Positions 34,557 to 43,170 of a stretch of 64,000 nt of DNA are shown here, in pieces. The translations under genes were made by a program, and so were the position numbers. The notes under the pieces were generated by a model. The model ran no database searches. It was not told the DNA's origin and saw nothing but the letters and a program-made list of their open reading frames with translations. Position 1 is the first letter of the stretch, and each line of letters starts with the position of its first letter. Source of the DNA: Trebonia kvetii. GTDB lineage: Bacteria > Actinomycetota > Actinomycetes > Streptosporangiales > Streptosporangiaceae. The stretch is from the NCBI RefSeq assembly GCF_007827045.1, contig NZ_RPFW01000001.1:906519-970518 (forward strand), given 5' to 3'.

Positions 34557-34598
34557 AATTGACACTCCAATTTCTTTATTGTAGTGTTCACTCCAATT
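34557..34598. promoter_or_regulatory. Hydroxylase promoter and TetR operator
   Basis: A consensus -35 TTGACA (34559-34564) and -10 TAGTGT (34582-34587) with a 17-base spacer point at the hydroxylase. The palindrome ATTGTAGTG-TT-CACTCCAAT (34578-34597, one mismatch) covers the -10. The half-site CACTCCAATT occurs a second time at 34563-34572, 26 bases upstream, within the spacer. This geometry is that of a repressible promoter read by the divergent TetR protein. Confidence 0.75.
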
Positions 34599-34620
34599 CT
34601 GCAAATGGGGAGGCGCTGTG

Positions 34621-36435
34621 ATGGAGCGGAAGACAACGGACATCGATGAGGAAGTTCCGGTGCTAATCGTGGGCGGCGGCGGCGCGGGCCTGACCGCTTC
34701 CATGCTGCTGGCGCGTGAGGGGGTCGGGCATCTGCTGGTCAGCGCGCGCCCGCAGACCTCTGATCTGCCCAAGGCCCATGTCCTGAACCAGCGGGCGATG
34801 GAAGTACTCGAGGACGCGGGCGTGGCCGACGCGATCGCGCGGCGCAGCACGCCGGCCGAGCAGATGGCGGCGACGGCGTACTACGCGGGCTTCGCCGGTC
34901 CCGGCCCAGATTACGGACGCCGCCTCGCGCGCCTGGAGTCCTGGGGGGCAGGCGGGGCAGACGACAGCTGGCGGGCGGCGAGTCCGTGGCGCCAGCTGAA
35001 CCTGCCCCAGATCCGCCTCGAGCCACTGCTGAAGGCCCGCGCCGAGGAACTCTCGCCAGGGCGGATCCGCTTCGGCCATGAGCTGATCGGCCTGGAGCAA
35101 GACGACAGGGACGTGCGGGCCACGATCCGCGACAACGCCTCCGGCCGCCGCTATGTGGTGCGCTGCCAGTACCTGCTCGGGGCGGACGGCGGGCGGCGTG
35201 TCGCCGGCCTGGTAGGCGTCAAGTATGAGGGGCTCGGGGTGATCACGCAGACCGCGACGCTGCATGTGTCCGCCGACTTCTCGCACTGGGCGCCGGACCC
35301 CGACGTGCTGATCCGCTGGATCTTCTCCCCGCAGGCCGGCGCCCTTGTGGTGATGGTCCCGATGGGGCCGGAACAGTGGGGCCCCCAGTCAGAAGAGTGG
35401 GTGATTCATCTGAACTACCCGGCCGGCGATCCCCAGGCCCAGTCCGACGCGCGGGTCGAAGCCGATGCCCGCCGGGCCCTTGGCGTTCCGGACGCACCGT
35501 GGAAGATCCACAAGATCACGCGCTGGTCGGTCGACGCGGTGCTGGCGTCCGCGTTCCGCGCCGGCCGCGTGTTCCTGCTCGGGGATGCGGCACACCGCCA
35601 TCCGCCCACCGGCGGGCTTGGACTGACCAGCGCGATCCACGACGCGCAGAACTTGTGCTGGAAGCTGGCCCTAGTCCTCGGCGGCCACGCGGCACCGGAG
35701 CTGCTGGACACCTACGAAGCCGAGCGGCGGCCGGCCGATGAGCGCAACTGCCAGCGCTCGCTGGAGAACGCGGTCAATCATTTCGAGATCGCCCTGGCGC
35801 TCGGAGTCTCTCCGGAGAACACCGCTGAGCAGAACATGGAGCAGCTGCGCCGGATGTGGAGCGGCCGGCCCGAGGACGCCGGGCAGCGCTCCAGCGTGCT
35901 GCGCGCGATGCGGGCGCAGTCCATGGAGTTCAGCGAGCTCAACGTCGAGTACGGCTACTGCTACCAGTCCGCTGCCGTCGTGCCTGACGGCGGCGCCGCG
36001 CCCGCACCGGTCGACGACATCCGCGTATATCAGCCGTCCACTCGGCCGGGTTCGCCCCTGCCGCACGCCTGGATCGATGACGAGGACGGCAACCGCCGCC
36101 CGATCAAGGACCTCGTCGCGCCCGGTCGCTTCCTGCTGATCGCCGGCGAGGACGGCCAGGCCTGGTGCGAAGCAGCCCGGCAGCTCGCCGCAGAGGCGGA
36201 CATCCCGCTCGACGCGGTGCGGATCGGCCACCTCGATGGCGACCTGTACGACCCGCGCTGCGGATGGCTGCGCCATCGCGAGATCGCCGGTGACGGCGCG
36301 GTCCTGGTGCGCCCGGACCGGTTCATCGCCTGGCGGTCCTCGGCCGACGGCAGCGAGCCCCGGGCTGCGCTCGCCGCCGCGTTCAGCCAGATCCTCGCCC
36401 GTCCGGCCGGAACTCCGGCCGCGTCAGCTGTCTGA
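34621..36435 (+). CDS. FAD-dependent phenol hydroxylase, TfdB/PgaE-like
   Basis: 604 residues; the ATG at 34621 follows GGGGAGG. Class A flavin hydroxylase signature: LIVGGGGAGLTASML at about 14-28, YLLGADGGRRVAG near 190, and VFLLGDAAHRHPPTGGLGL near 320. A thioredoxin-like C-terminal domain (residues about 440-595) is typical of 2,4-dichlorophenol 6-monooxygenase and polyketide hydroxylases. VLNQRAMEVLEDAGVAD is also diagnostic. It would hydroxylate a phenolic or polyketide substrate with NADPH and O2. It stands alone under the divergent TetR regulator. Confidence 0.88.
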   Translation: MERKTTDIDEEVPVLIVGGGGAGLTASMLLAREGVGHLLVSARPQTSDLPKAHVLNQRAMEVLEDAGVADAIARRSTPAEQMAATAYYAGFAGPGPDYGRRLARLESWGAGGADDSWRAASPWRQLNLPQIRLEPLLKARAEELSPGRIRFGHELIGLEQDDRDVRATIRDNASGRRYVVRCQYLLGADGGRRVAGLVGVKYEGLGVITQTATLHVSADFSHWAPDPDVLIRWIFSPQAGALVVMVPMGPEQWGPQSEEWVIHLNYPAGDPQAQSDARVEADARRALGVPDAPWKIHKITRWSVDAVLASAFRAGRVFLLGDAAHRHPPTGGLGLTSAIHDAQNLCWKLALVLGGHAAPELLDTYEAERRPADERNCQRSLENAVNHFEIALALGVSPENTAEQNMEQLRRMWSGRPEDAGQRSSVLRAMRAQSMEFSELNVEYGYCYQSAAVVPDGGAAPAPVDDIRVYQPSTRPGSPLPHAWIDDEDGNRRPIKDLVAPGRFLLIAGEDGQAWCEAARQLAAEADIPLDAVRIGHLDGDLYDPRCGWLRHREIAGDGAVLVRPDRFIAWRSSADGSEPRAALAAAFSQILARPAGTPAASAV

Positions 36436-36575
36436 CACGGCCGGCGTGCTCGCCCCTGCCACCGGTCGAGGGAAGGCGCGCGTCTGGCGGTGGAGGCCAG
36501 AGATGCGCATCTCCTTGCTTCCCACGCCCCAGCAATGAGTCAGGCTAAGCAGCAGCTGGCAGAGTACGGCCGGAC

Positions 36576-36647
36576 GCGGTGGTCGGTGCCGCCTGGATGG
36601 CCCTCGGGGTCATCGACGTTCGCGACGAGCTCCAGGTCACCGGCTGA
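36576..36647 (+). pseudogene. Possible BON-domain C-terminal scrap
   Basis: The frame ends AVVGAAWMALGVIDVRDELQ-VTG-stop, which resembles the last strand-helix of BON domains (AxxAxxxxGVxxVxNxLxV). The remaining ~60 residues of the domain and any start are absent, and the flanks (36436-36575, 36650-36708) show nothing. At 23 residues the assignment is tentative. Confidence 0.4.
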
Positions 36648-36708
36648 CCATCGCTAGCGGGCATGAGGTCCTCAACGGCGGCTGGTCGTCTGTCTCAACC
36701 ACGGGTAT

Positions 36709-39420
36709 TCACCCGGCCGGGACTTTGCTGTCTTGCTTGACCGGCTTGCCCGGGCTGACGTTGTGTCCGCGGGCTGGGTGGAGGGTGTGGACGGTGAAGC
36801 GGGCGGCGCGGCGCCGCACGCGGTGGCCCGGCGTCCGGTGCCGGGGCTTGGGCGCGGCGGGGGCGCGGTAGAGGCGGTAGAACCAGTACTTGCCGATCTC
36901 GACCAGCACCAGGTAAACCGCGACGATCCCGGCTAGGGCGAGGAAGAACGCGCCTGGCAGGGGCTGGAAGCCCAAGATGTAGGCCAGGTGGCCGGTGTAG
37001 GGCAGCACCGCGCCGACGGCGGTAATGCCGACCGCGGCGAGCGCCATTGGCGAGCTCGCGACGCTGCGGAAGAACGGGACCCGCCGCGTGCGGATCACGA
37101 AGATCACCAGGGTCTGGGTGGCCAGGGATTCGACGAACCAGCCGGTCTGGAACAGACGCTCCCCGGCGTGGAACACCCACAGCATGATGCCGAAGGTGGT
37201 GAAGTCGAACAGGGAGCTGATCGGGCCCATGAAGAGCATGAACTTGCGGATGAAGCCCAGATCCCAGCGGGTGGGCTGGGCGACCTGTTCCGGGTCGACA
37301 TTATCCGTGGGGATGGCCAGCTGGCTGGTGTCGTACAGCAGGTTGTTGAGCAGGATCTGCGAGGGAAGCATGGGCAGGAACTTGAGGAATATCGACGCGC
37401 CGGCAGCGCTGAACATGTTCCCGAAGTTGCTGGATGTGCCCATCAGGACGTACTTCATCGTGTTGGCGAAGATCCGCCGGCCGCCCATGACCCCGTCGGC
37501 GAGCACGTTCAGGTCCTTTTCCAGCAGCAGCACGTCGGCGGCGTCCTTGGCCACATCGGCGGCCGAGTCGACCGAGATGCCCACGTCGGCGGCATGCAGC
37601 GCGATGGCGTCGTTGACGCCGTCGCCGAGGAAGGCAACGTCGGTGCCGGTGGCCCGCTGCGCCCGCACGATCTGGGCCTTGTGCTCCGGGCTGACCCGGG
37701 CGAAGACGGTGGTCCTGGCGAGCAGTTCGCCGAGCTGGTCCCCGGCGTTGTCAATGTCGGCGCCGGTGGCCACCTGGCTGACCGGCAGGCCCAGGTCGGC
37801 GCAGACCTTGGCCGCGACCACCGCGTTGTCCCCGGTAAGGACCTTGACCGTAACCCCGAGACGGGCCAGTCGCTGCAGCGCCTCACGGGCCTCCGGTTTG
37901 GGCGGGTCGAGGAAGACCAGAATGCCGCGGAAGGTGAGGTCGTGCTCGTCGGCGGCGGTGAGCGAGGACACGCTCGGCATCTCGCGCGTGGCCACGGCGA
38001 TCACCCGGTTGCCTGACGCGAACTCCGCATCCAGCGCCGTCCTGGCGGCGGCGGGAATGGCGGTGCACCTCTTGAGCAGTTCCTCGGGGGCGCCCTTGGT
38101 AATCATCATCCGGTTGCCGGCGTCGTCCTCGTCCAGGACCGATACCAGGCGGCGCTCGTGATCGAAGGGCACTGTGCCGAGCCGGCGGTAGCGGGCCAGC
38201 GCCGGCTGCTGCCCCGCGGCGGCCGGGGAGTCCCATAGCGCGACGTCGAGCGGGTTCCCGCCGGCCGCCCTACCGTTCTCGGTCACTGCCTCGTTGCACA
38301 GCAGCCCCAGCAGCAGCGGCTCGTCATCCGCCGTGCCATCCGGCCCGGCCGAGCGCATGAACCGCAGGCTGCCCTCGGTCAGCGTGCCCGTCTTGTCGGT
38401 GAACAGCACATCGACATCGCCCAGGTCCTCGATGCAGACGAGCCGCTTGACCAGTACCTTGGACCGGGCCAGCTGCCGCGACCCGCTGGCCAGGCTGGCC
38501 GAGACTACCGCCGGAAGCAGCTGCGGCGTGAGCCCGACCGCGATCGACAGCGAGAACAGCAGCGCGGTAATGACCGGCTTGTGCAGCGCCACGTTGATAA
38601 TGAAGATCGCGCCGGTCAGCGCGCCGGCCACCTGGACCAGCAGCATCGAGAACTTACCCAGCCCGGTCTGGAACTCGGTCTCCGGCTGATGTTCGCCCAG
38701 GCCCTGGGCGATCCGGCCGAACTCCGCCGCCCCGCCGGCCGCCGTCACTACCCCGGTGCCCGACCCGGCCCGCACCACGGTGCCCATCAAGGCGCAGCAG
38801 GTCAGCTCGGCCAGCGGCGTCCCGGCGGCGACCGGACCTGTCGACTTCTCCGTCGGCACCGACTCACCGGTGAGGACCGACTCATCACACTCCAGCCCCG
38901 CCACGGCTAGCAGCCGCAGATCAGCCGGGACCACTTGCCCGAGTTGCAGGTCCACCACGTCACCAGGCACCAGCTCCGTTACATCCACCGTGCGCGGGTG
39001 CCCGTCCCGCAGCACCACGCAGCGGTGGCGGATGCTGGAATGCAGCGCCTCGGCGGTCCTTGCCGCCTTGTACTCATTGAAAAACCCGAGGCCAACCGAG
39101 GCCACCAGGATGACCCCGATGATGACCGCATCGCTCGCCTGGCCGAGGAATGCCGACGCCACGGCGGTGACGGCCAGCAGGAGCAGCAGCGGGGACCGCA
39201 GCTGGCTCCACAGCACCGGCCACGGCCGCGCCCGGTACGAGCGCACCGCGTTCGGCCCCACCACTCGCAGCCGCCGCGCTGCCTCATCCTTCCCGAGGCC
39301 CTCCGGGCCGCTCCCCAGCCGCGTGAAGACATCGGAGACCCCGAGCGTGGCGGCCTCCGCCGCGGTCACCGGCGGTGGAACGGCGGCGGCTTCCCTGCTT
39401 TCCGTAACCTGGGCTGCCAC
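36709..39420 (-). CDS. mgtA: Mg2+-translocating P-type ATPase, MgtA/MgtB type
   Basis: 903 residues from a GTG with GAGGAGG upstream. P3B-type ATPase with all core motifs: LTGESVPTEKS (actuator TGES), phosphorylation site [28 protein letters not shown] (nucleotide binding), and GDGVNDAIALHAADVGISVD (hinge). MgtA-specific features are the ADVAKDAADVLLLEKDLNVL, TMKYVLMGTSSNFGNMFSAA and FLPMLPSQILLNNLLYD stretches. Ten membrane segments; it imports Mg2+. A soluble protein gene lies 80 bases upstream on the same strand and may share its promoter. A 33-base scrap of a similar gene end exists near 49560. Confidence 0.94.
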   Translation of the reverse strand: MAAQVTESREAAAVPPPVTAAEAATLGVSDVFTRLGSGPEGLGKDEAARRLRVVGPNAVRSYRARPWPVLWSQLRSPLLLLLAVTAVASAFLGQASDAVIIGVILVASVGLGFFNEYKAARTAEALHSSIRHRCVVLRDGHPRTVDVTELVPGDVVDLQLGQVVPADLRLLAVAGLECDESVLTGESVPTEKSTGPVAAGTPLAELTCCALMGTVVRAGSGTGVVTAAGGAAEFGRIAQGLGEHQPETEFQTGLGKFSMLLVQVAGALTGAIFIINVALHKPVITALLFSLSIAVGLTPQLLPAVVSASLASGSRQLARSKVLVKRLVCIEDLGDVDVLFTDKTGTLTEGSLRFMRSAGPDGTADDEPLLLGLLCNEAVTENGRAAGGNPLDVALWDSPAAAGQQPALARYRRLGTVPFDHERRLVSVLDEDDAGNRMMITKGAPEELLKRCTAIPAAARTALDAEFASGNRVIAVATREMPSVSSLTAADEHDLTFRGILVFLDPPKPEAREALQRLARLGVTVKVLTGDNAVVAAKVCADLGLPVSQVATGADIDNAGDQLGELLARTTVFARVSPEHKAQIVRAQRATGTDVAFLGDGVNDAIALHAADVGISVDSAADVAKDAADVLLLEKDLNVLADGVMGGRRIFANTMKYVLMGTSSNFGNMFSAAGASIFLKFLPMLPSQILLNNLLYDTSQLAIPTDNVDPEQVAQPTRWDLGFIRKFMLFMGPISSLFDFTTFGIMLWVFHAGERLFQTGWFVESLATQTLVIFVIRTRRVPFFRSVASSPMALAAVGITAVGAVLPYTGHLAYILGFQPLPGAFFLALAGIVAVYLVLVEIGKYWFYRLYRAPAAPKPRHRTPGHRVRRRAARFTVHTLHPARGHNVSPGKPVKQDSKVPAG

Positions 39421-39500
39421 GCGCGCGCCTCCTCGTCCAGGCTTCCCCTAACGCTGCGGCCTGTTCATGCCCGCCTCTGTCCGGGATCGCAGTTGACCAG

Positions 39501-39914
39501 TCAGCCTTTGAGCGCTTCCCGCAGCTCGCTGGCGATTTCGTCGGTGTCGGCCTCGACGAAGCGCTTGGTAACTGTATCGGCATCGGAGATCGCGTTGTCG
39601 ACTGCCTTTTCAATGGTCGGGTCACCAACCGCGATCAGTCCTGCCTTGTTCGCGGTGAGGGCCTCGGCAGCCTCGTGGAGCTCCTTGCGCGGCAAGGTCC
39701 CGGCGCCGAAGAGCTCAGGAATGATGCGGGCCCGCGGGCGGTCCATCCGCTTGACGATGTGCGGTTTGCCGTCTTCCTTGTCGATCACGGCCGCGTCATA
39801 GGAGCCGATCACCTCGTCCTTGTGCAGTTGCTCGATAGCGTCCAGGCCTGCCAGCGCCTGCGTAACGTTCCCGTATGCCGCGGCGTATACCACCTGCCGC
39901 TTGCTGTCCGGCAT
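39501..39914 (-). CDS. DUF1269-like soluble protein, unknown
   Basis: 137 residues, no membrane segment. An alpha/beta ferredoxin-like pattern: QVVYAAAYGNVTQALAGLDA, then IGSYDAAVIDKEDGKPHIVK and RMDRPRARIIPELFGAGTLP, with an acidic helical end (DADTVTKRFVEADTDEIASE). It resembles cytosolic DUF1269-type proteins found in actinobacterial stress loci, but I cannot confirm the family. It precedes mgtA on the same strand. A weak DosR-like box (39974-39988) is 60 bases upstream, and the palindrome at 40024 lies between it and the divergent gene. Confidence 0.7.
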   Translation of the reverse strand: MPDSKRQVVYAAAYGNVTQALAGLDAIEQLHKDEVIGSYDAAVIDKEDGKPHIVKRMDRPRARIIPELFGAGTLPRKELHEAAEALTANKAGLIAVGDPTIEKAVDNAISDADTVTKRFVEADTDEIASELREALKG

Positions 39915-39973
39915 GACATCTCCCTCCCTTGGTTGCCTGACTCGACGCTCCCCCGTCCGGGTGCCCGGCGGCC

Positions 39974-39988
39974 AGAGGCGAAGGTCCT
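39974..39988 (-). promoter_or_regulatory. Weak DosR/DevR-like box
   Basis: The minus-strand reading AGGACCTTCGCCTCT matches 9 of 12 defined consensus positions, 60 bases upstream of the minus-strand gene starting at 39914. Confidence 0.35.
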
Positions 39989-40023
39989 GCCCTGGCTCCG
40001 GCCGCCGGCACTCCGAAGAGACC

Positions 40024-40043
40024 TGTGATGATTAATCATCACA
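40024..40043. promoter_or_regulatory. 20-bp perfect palindrome
   Basis: TGTGATGATTAATCATCACA is fully self-complementary over 20 bases with no spacer. It lies between divergent genes starting at 39914 (minus) and 40148 (plus), in an AT-rich pocket. It contains ATGATT and AATCAT, the half-sites also seen at 32508 and 49483. Strong operator candidate for an unidentified dimeric regulator. Confidence 0.65.
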
Positions 40044-40088
40044 ATAATGATCGAGCCCGGGCGGAGGACGACGCGCCGTGTAGGCGAG

Positions 40089-40133
40089 ACTGGTGAAAGG
40101 GAGCGGCCGCTACTGGTGAAAGGGAGCGGCCGC
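40089..40133. repeat. Tandem 23-bp duplication before ABM-like gene
   Basis: A 22-base sequence (ACTGGTGAAAGGGAGCGGCC plus GC) at 40089-40110 is repeated exactly at 40112-40133, offset 23. Each copy contains the Shine-Dalgarno-like AAAGGGAG; a third such site (GAAAGGAGAG) is the one used by the ATG at 40148. Confidence 0.8.
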
Positions 40134-40147
40134 GCGAAAGGAGAGCC

Positions 40148-40957
40148 ATGCTTCACGTTGAGGTGAATCGGGTTACTGGGGATCCGCACCGGCTGAATGA
40201 CGCAATCAGCTACGCGACGACTGAGCTGCGCCCGGTCCTGGAGTACCGGGCAGGCAACCTGGGGACGCTGCTGCTGACCGACCCAGGTGCCGATGGTATG
40301 GCGTTCCAGTCGTTCTGGGCATCGAGCGGCGCGCTCGCTGACACCGAGGACGCGATCGTGGCCGGCATCCGCGAAGCCGCCCGGCTGGCAGGCGGTCGGG
40401 CTACCCGCGAGCACTACGCCGTCATAGTGTTCGAGCATGAGGCTCCATTGCGAGGCGGCCAGGGGGTGCGGGTGACAGAGATGAATGTCGACCCGCCGAA
40501 GCTGATACATGTTGAAGATGCCGTCGCCTGGTACGGGGCCACGGTGGTCCCCGAACTGGCGGATACCTGCGGTTTCCGTGCCGCACTGCTGTATGCCCAA
40601 TGGGACTCGGGCCATCTGATTAGCACGACGGTGTGGCAGGACCCGCAGACGCTGGCGACAAGCCGGACCACGGCGACCCAGGGCGAGGCCGCCGCCGTGA
40701 GCGCACTGGACGGCGTTATTACCGCCTCCGCGGAGTACCGGCTCGCCTTCAGCTCGGCACGTGCAGCGTTACGGGAACGTTCCGGGCAGGCCATCCTCGA
40801 CCTGGCCAAGCTCGCACCACACCATCACCAAGAGCGACACCCTTTTGGAACCCTACAAGGTGTTAAGAGGGCTGAACGGCAGCGCCACGCTCCCGTTCGG
40901 GATGAGCCGTTGAACTCTCCCGAACGGTGGCGGCTATACGCCTTTCGGCGATCGTGA
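40148..40957 (+). CDS. Two-domain ABM-like (dimeric alpha/beta barrel) protein
   Basis: 269 residues; GAAAGGAGAG precedes the ATG. Two ferredoxin-like repeats are suggested: residues 1-90 (DGMAFQSFWASSGALADTED) and 115-225 (ALLYAQWDSGHLISTTVWQD), the pattern of antibiotic-biosynthesis-monooxygenase-like domains. No catalytic residue can be assigned with confidence. The last ~45 residues (HHHQERHPFGTLQGVKRAER onward) look unlike the domain and are rich in basic residues, so the original stop may have been lost. It faces an operator palindrome at 40024. Function unknown. Confidence 0.6.
   Translation: MLHVEVNRVTGDPHRLNDAISYATTELRPVLEYRAGNLGTLLLTDPGADGMAFQSFWASSGALADTEDAIVAGIREAARLAGGRATREHYAVIVFEHEAPLRGGQGVRVTEMNVDPPKLIHVEDAVAWYGATVVPELADTCGFRAALLYAQWDSGHLISTTVWQDPQTLATSRTTATQGEAAAVSALDGVITASAEYRLAFSSARAALRERSGQAILDLAKLAPHHHQERHPFGTLQGVKRAERQRHAPVRDEPLNSPERWRLYAFRRS
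40893..40927. repeat. Inverted repeat at end of ABM-like gene
   Basis: CCGTTCGGG (40893-40901) and CCCGAACGG (40919-40927) form perfect 9-bp arms with a 17-base loop, inside the unusual C-terminal coding tail. It may be the old terminator now read through. The arm resembles that of the hairpin at 49655. Confidence 0.4.
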
Positions 40958-41100
40958 AGCGGCCGAGCTTCGGCGAGCAGATCACCACCAGCGACTTTCC
41001 TGAGACGCTCGCCGTCTTGCTTGACCCGGCGGCCCGCTGAAGTGGTACCGGAGGATGAGCGCGGCGGTGAGCGGCTGCTGAGTGGTCATCAGCCTTTCCG

Positions 41101-41442
41101 CTAGCTGGTGAGAGCGATAGCCAGGTAGGCGACGGCGATAGCGAGCGCGACCAGGGCCGGCGCCATCTCCTTCCCGCTGTCCGCGGCGCGCCGGTGGGTG
41201 GCCAGCGCGCCGACTAGCAGCAGGGTCATGGCGGCCGCGGCGGCCAGGCCGAGTGGGTGCCACCACAGGCCGGCCAGGATGCCCGCGGCGGCGGCCAGTT
41301 CAGCTACTCCGATCAGCCTGTATCCGGGCCATGGGATGCCGAAGTGCTCGGCGGACTGCCGCATCTTGGGGTGGCCGAGCAACTTGCCTGCCGCGGGCAG
41401 GAGGCAGACCGCGGCCAGCAGCAGCGAGATGGTGACGAACAC
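41101..41442 (-). CDS. DoxX-like small membrane protein
   Basis: 113 residues, four hydrophobic segments: ISLLLAAVCLLPAAGKLLG, GVAELAAAAGILAGLWW, GLAAAAAMTLLLVGAL, PALVALAIAVAYLAIAL. The start with GKLLGHP and the IGVAELAAAAGIL block are typical of DoxX_2 proteins, which accompany redox or catabolic enzymes without a fixed role. It is the last gene of the ring-cleavage operon, starting 9 bases after the hydroxylase stop. Confidence 0.82.
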   Translation of the reverse strand: MFVTISLLLAAVCLLPAAGKLLGHPKMRQSAEHFGIPWPGYRLIGVAELAAAAGILAGLWWHPLGLAAAAAMTLLLVGALATHRRAADSGKEMAPALVALAIAVAYLAIALTS

Positions 41443-41451
41443 GGGAAACTC

Positions 41452-43170
41452 CTAAGATGCTGTCGGCAGCGGGCCGGCGGGGCCGGTGTTAGCCGCCGGG
41501 TGAGTAGCCGCCGCGTGTTCGTGCGCGGCGGCGGCCGGGACGTGCCAGGGCAGGCGCGGCGGCCGGTAGCGGGTCCCGGCCGCGGCGATCACGCGGTCGG
41601 GGCGGACGATGACGGCAAGCCCGGGGCTGGCCGTCAGGGCCTGCAGGCCACTGTGCTGTCCGTCGCTGGCGAGGCGGACGTCGATCCACCCGCCGTCCTC
41701 GTGGGCTCCGGGCCTGCCCTGGCTGCGGGTGCCTGGAGCGCTGCTGATCCGGACCAGGACCAGGCCGTGGCGGTGGCAGAAACCTGTCAGCGCGGGGTCA
41801 GGTGACCGTGCGGTCAGCACAGCGGTGCGTCCTGCCAGGACGGCGTCAAGCCGGACCGGCGGGCCGTCACCAACGGACAGCAGGGGGTTGGGGATCAGGC
41901 CGCCTGGCCGCAGGCCGGCGGGGATGCCGGATGGCAGTAGGCGCGGGGCGGGATGCATGGCGCCGGCCTTCAGCCGGGGCGTCGCGGTGGAGGCCATTGC
42001 CTGGCGGACGTGCTTGCTGCGGACGGCTGCGGCCAAGGCGATCCGACGGACGGCAGCGGCCCGGTCCTGGCCGCCGGTCATCGCCCAGCCGACGCGGACG
42101 GCCTTCTTCACCATCGCCCTGGCGTGCGGCCTGCGTTCGGCGTCGTAGCTGGCGAGCAGGCCGGCCTCGGCCCGGCCGGTGAGCACGCAGGTGAGTTTCC
42201 ATGCGAGGTTGTCGGCGTCGCGCAGCCCAGCGGCCAGGCCCTGGCCGATGAACGGCGGGGTGAGATGGGCGGCGTCGCCGAGCAGGAAGACGCGCCCGTC
42301 CTGCAAGCGAGCCGCCAGCCGGGCGCGGAAGGTGTAGCTGATGCTGCGGGTGACCTCCAGGCTGGTCAGGTCGTCGCGGCGGGTCCAGGGGCGCAGCAGC
42401 TCGCCGAGCGCCTGGGGGGGAGTAAAGCAGGCTTCGGTCTCGCCGCGGCGCAACTGGAACTCCCAGCGGTACCGGTCGCCGGTGACCTGCATGAAGGTGG
42501 CGGGCCTGGCGGGGTCGCAGACCTGCTCGACGCCGTCCCAGGTATCCAGGCCGCCCTCGACGCGGATGTCGACCACGAGCCAGCGCTCGGTGAACCCCAG
42601 GTCTTCCATGGGAATCCCCATCAGTTCCCTGATGGTGCTGTTGGCGCCGTCGCAGCCGAGCACGGCCGTGCCGGTGAAGGTCTGCGGCTGCTCGGCGACG
42701 AGGGTGTGCACCCGGACCGGGGCCGCGGTGAGCGGGCCGGCGGTGCCCTCAAGCCCGCAGACCTCCGCACCGCGGCGGAAGTCGATCAGCGGGTGCGCCT
42801 CGACCCGGGCGAGCAGCAGCTCTTCCAGGTCAGGCTGGTGGAACATGTTCGCCTGCGGAAAGCCGTGCACGCCTGCCTCATGGTCACGGCTGAACTCGGC
42901 CATGACGCGGTGCCTGGCGTCAAGCAGGCGCAGCCCGCTGCCGGGCCGGGAGCGGGCCAGGAATCCCTCGCTCACGCCGATCCTGCCCAGGATCCGGGCG
43001 ACCTCGTCGTCCAGGTGCACCGCGCGTGGGAGGGGATGCGGCTGGGCGTGGCGTTCGAGCAGGGTGACGGGGATTCCGGAGTCGGCGAGCAGCAGCGCGG
43101 CGGTACAGCCGACCGGGCCGGCGCCGACGACGATGACGGGCTCGCGGGCCGCGGGCCGCTGGTCGTTCAT
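41452..43170 (-). CDS. FAD-dependent aromatic hydroxylase, MhpA-like
   Basis: 572 residues. Flavin motifs are VVGAGPVGCTAALLL (18-32), VLGCDGANSTIRELMG near 190 (DG motif) and VFLLGDAAHLTPPFIGQGLA near 300. LTGRAEAGLLASYDAERRPH and the long thioredoxin-like C-terminus match 3-(3-hydroxyphenyl)propionate/4-coumaroyl-type hydroxylases. It would add the second ortho hydroxyl needed for extradiol cleavage by the dioxygenase encoded at the head of the operon. Its start overlaps the CoA ligase stop (43167-43170, ATGA). The proline/alanine-rich C-terminal 25 residues look disordered. Confidence 0.88.
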   Translation of the reverse strand: MNDQRPAAREPVIVVGAGPVGCTAALLLADSGIPVTLLERHAQPHPLPRAVHLDDEVARILGRIGVSEGFLARSRPGSGLRLLDARHRVMAEFSRDHEAGVHGFPQANMFHQPDLEELLLARVEAHPLIDFRRGAEVCGLEGTAGPLTAAPVRVHTLVAEQPQTFTGTAVLGCDGANSTIRELMGIPMEDLGFTERWLVVDIRVEGGLDTWDGVEQVCDPARPATFMQVTGDRYRWEFQLRRGETEACFTPPQALGELLRPWTRRDDLTSLEVTRSISYTFRARLAARLQDGRVFLLGDAAHLTPPFIGQGLAAGLRDADNLAWKLTCVLTGRAEAGLLASYDAERRPHARAMVKKAVRVGWAMTGGQDRAAAVRRIALAAAVRSKHVRQAMASTATPRLKAGAMHPAPRLLPSGIPAGLRPGGLIPNPLLSVGDGPPVRLDAVLAGRTAVLTARSPDPALTGFCHRHGLVLVRISSAPGTRSQGRPGAHEDGGWIDVRLASDGQHSGLQALTASPGLAVIVRPDRVIAAAGTRYRPPRLPWHVPAAAAHEHAAATHPAANTGPAGPLPTAS

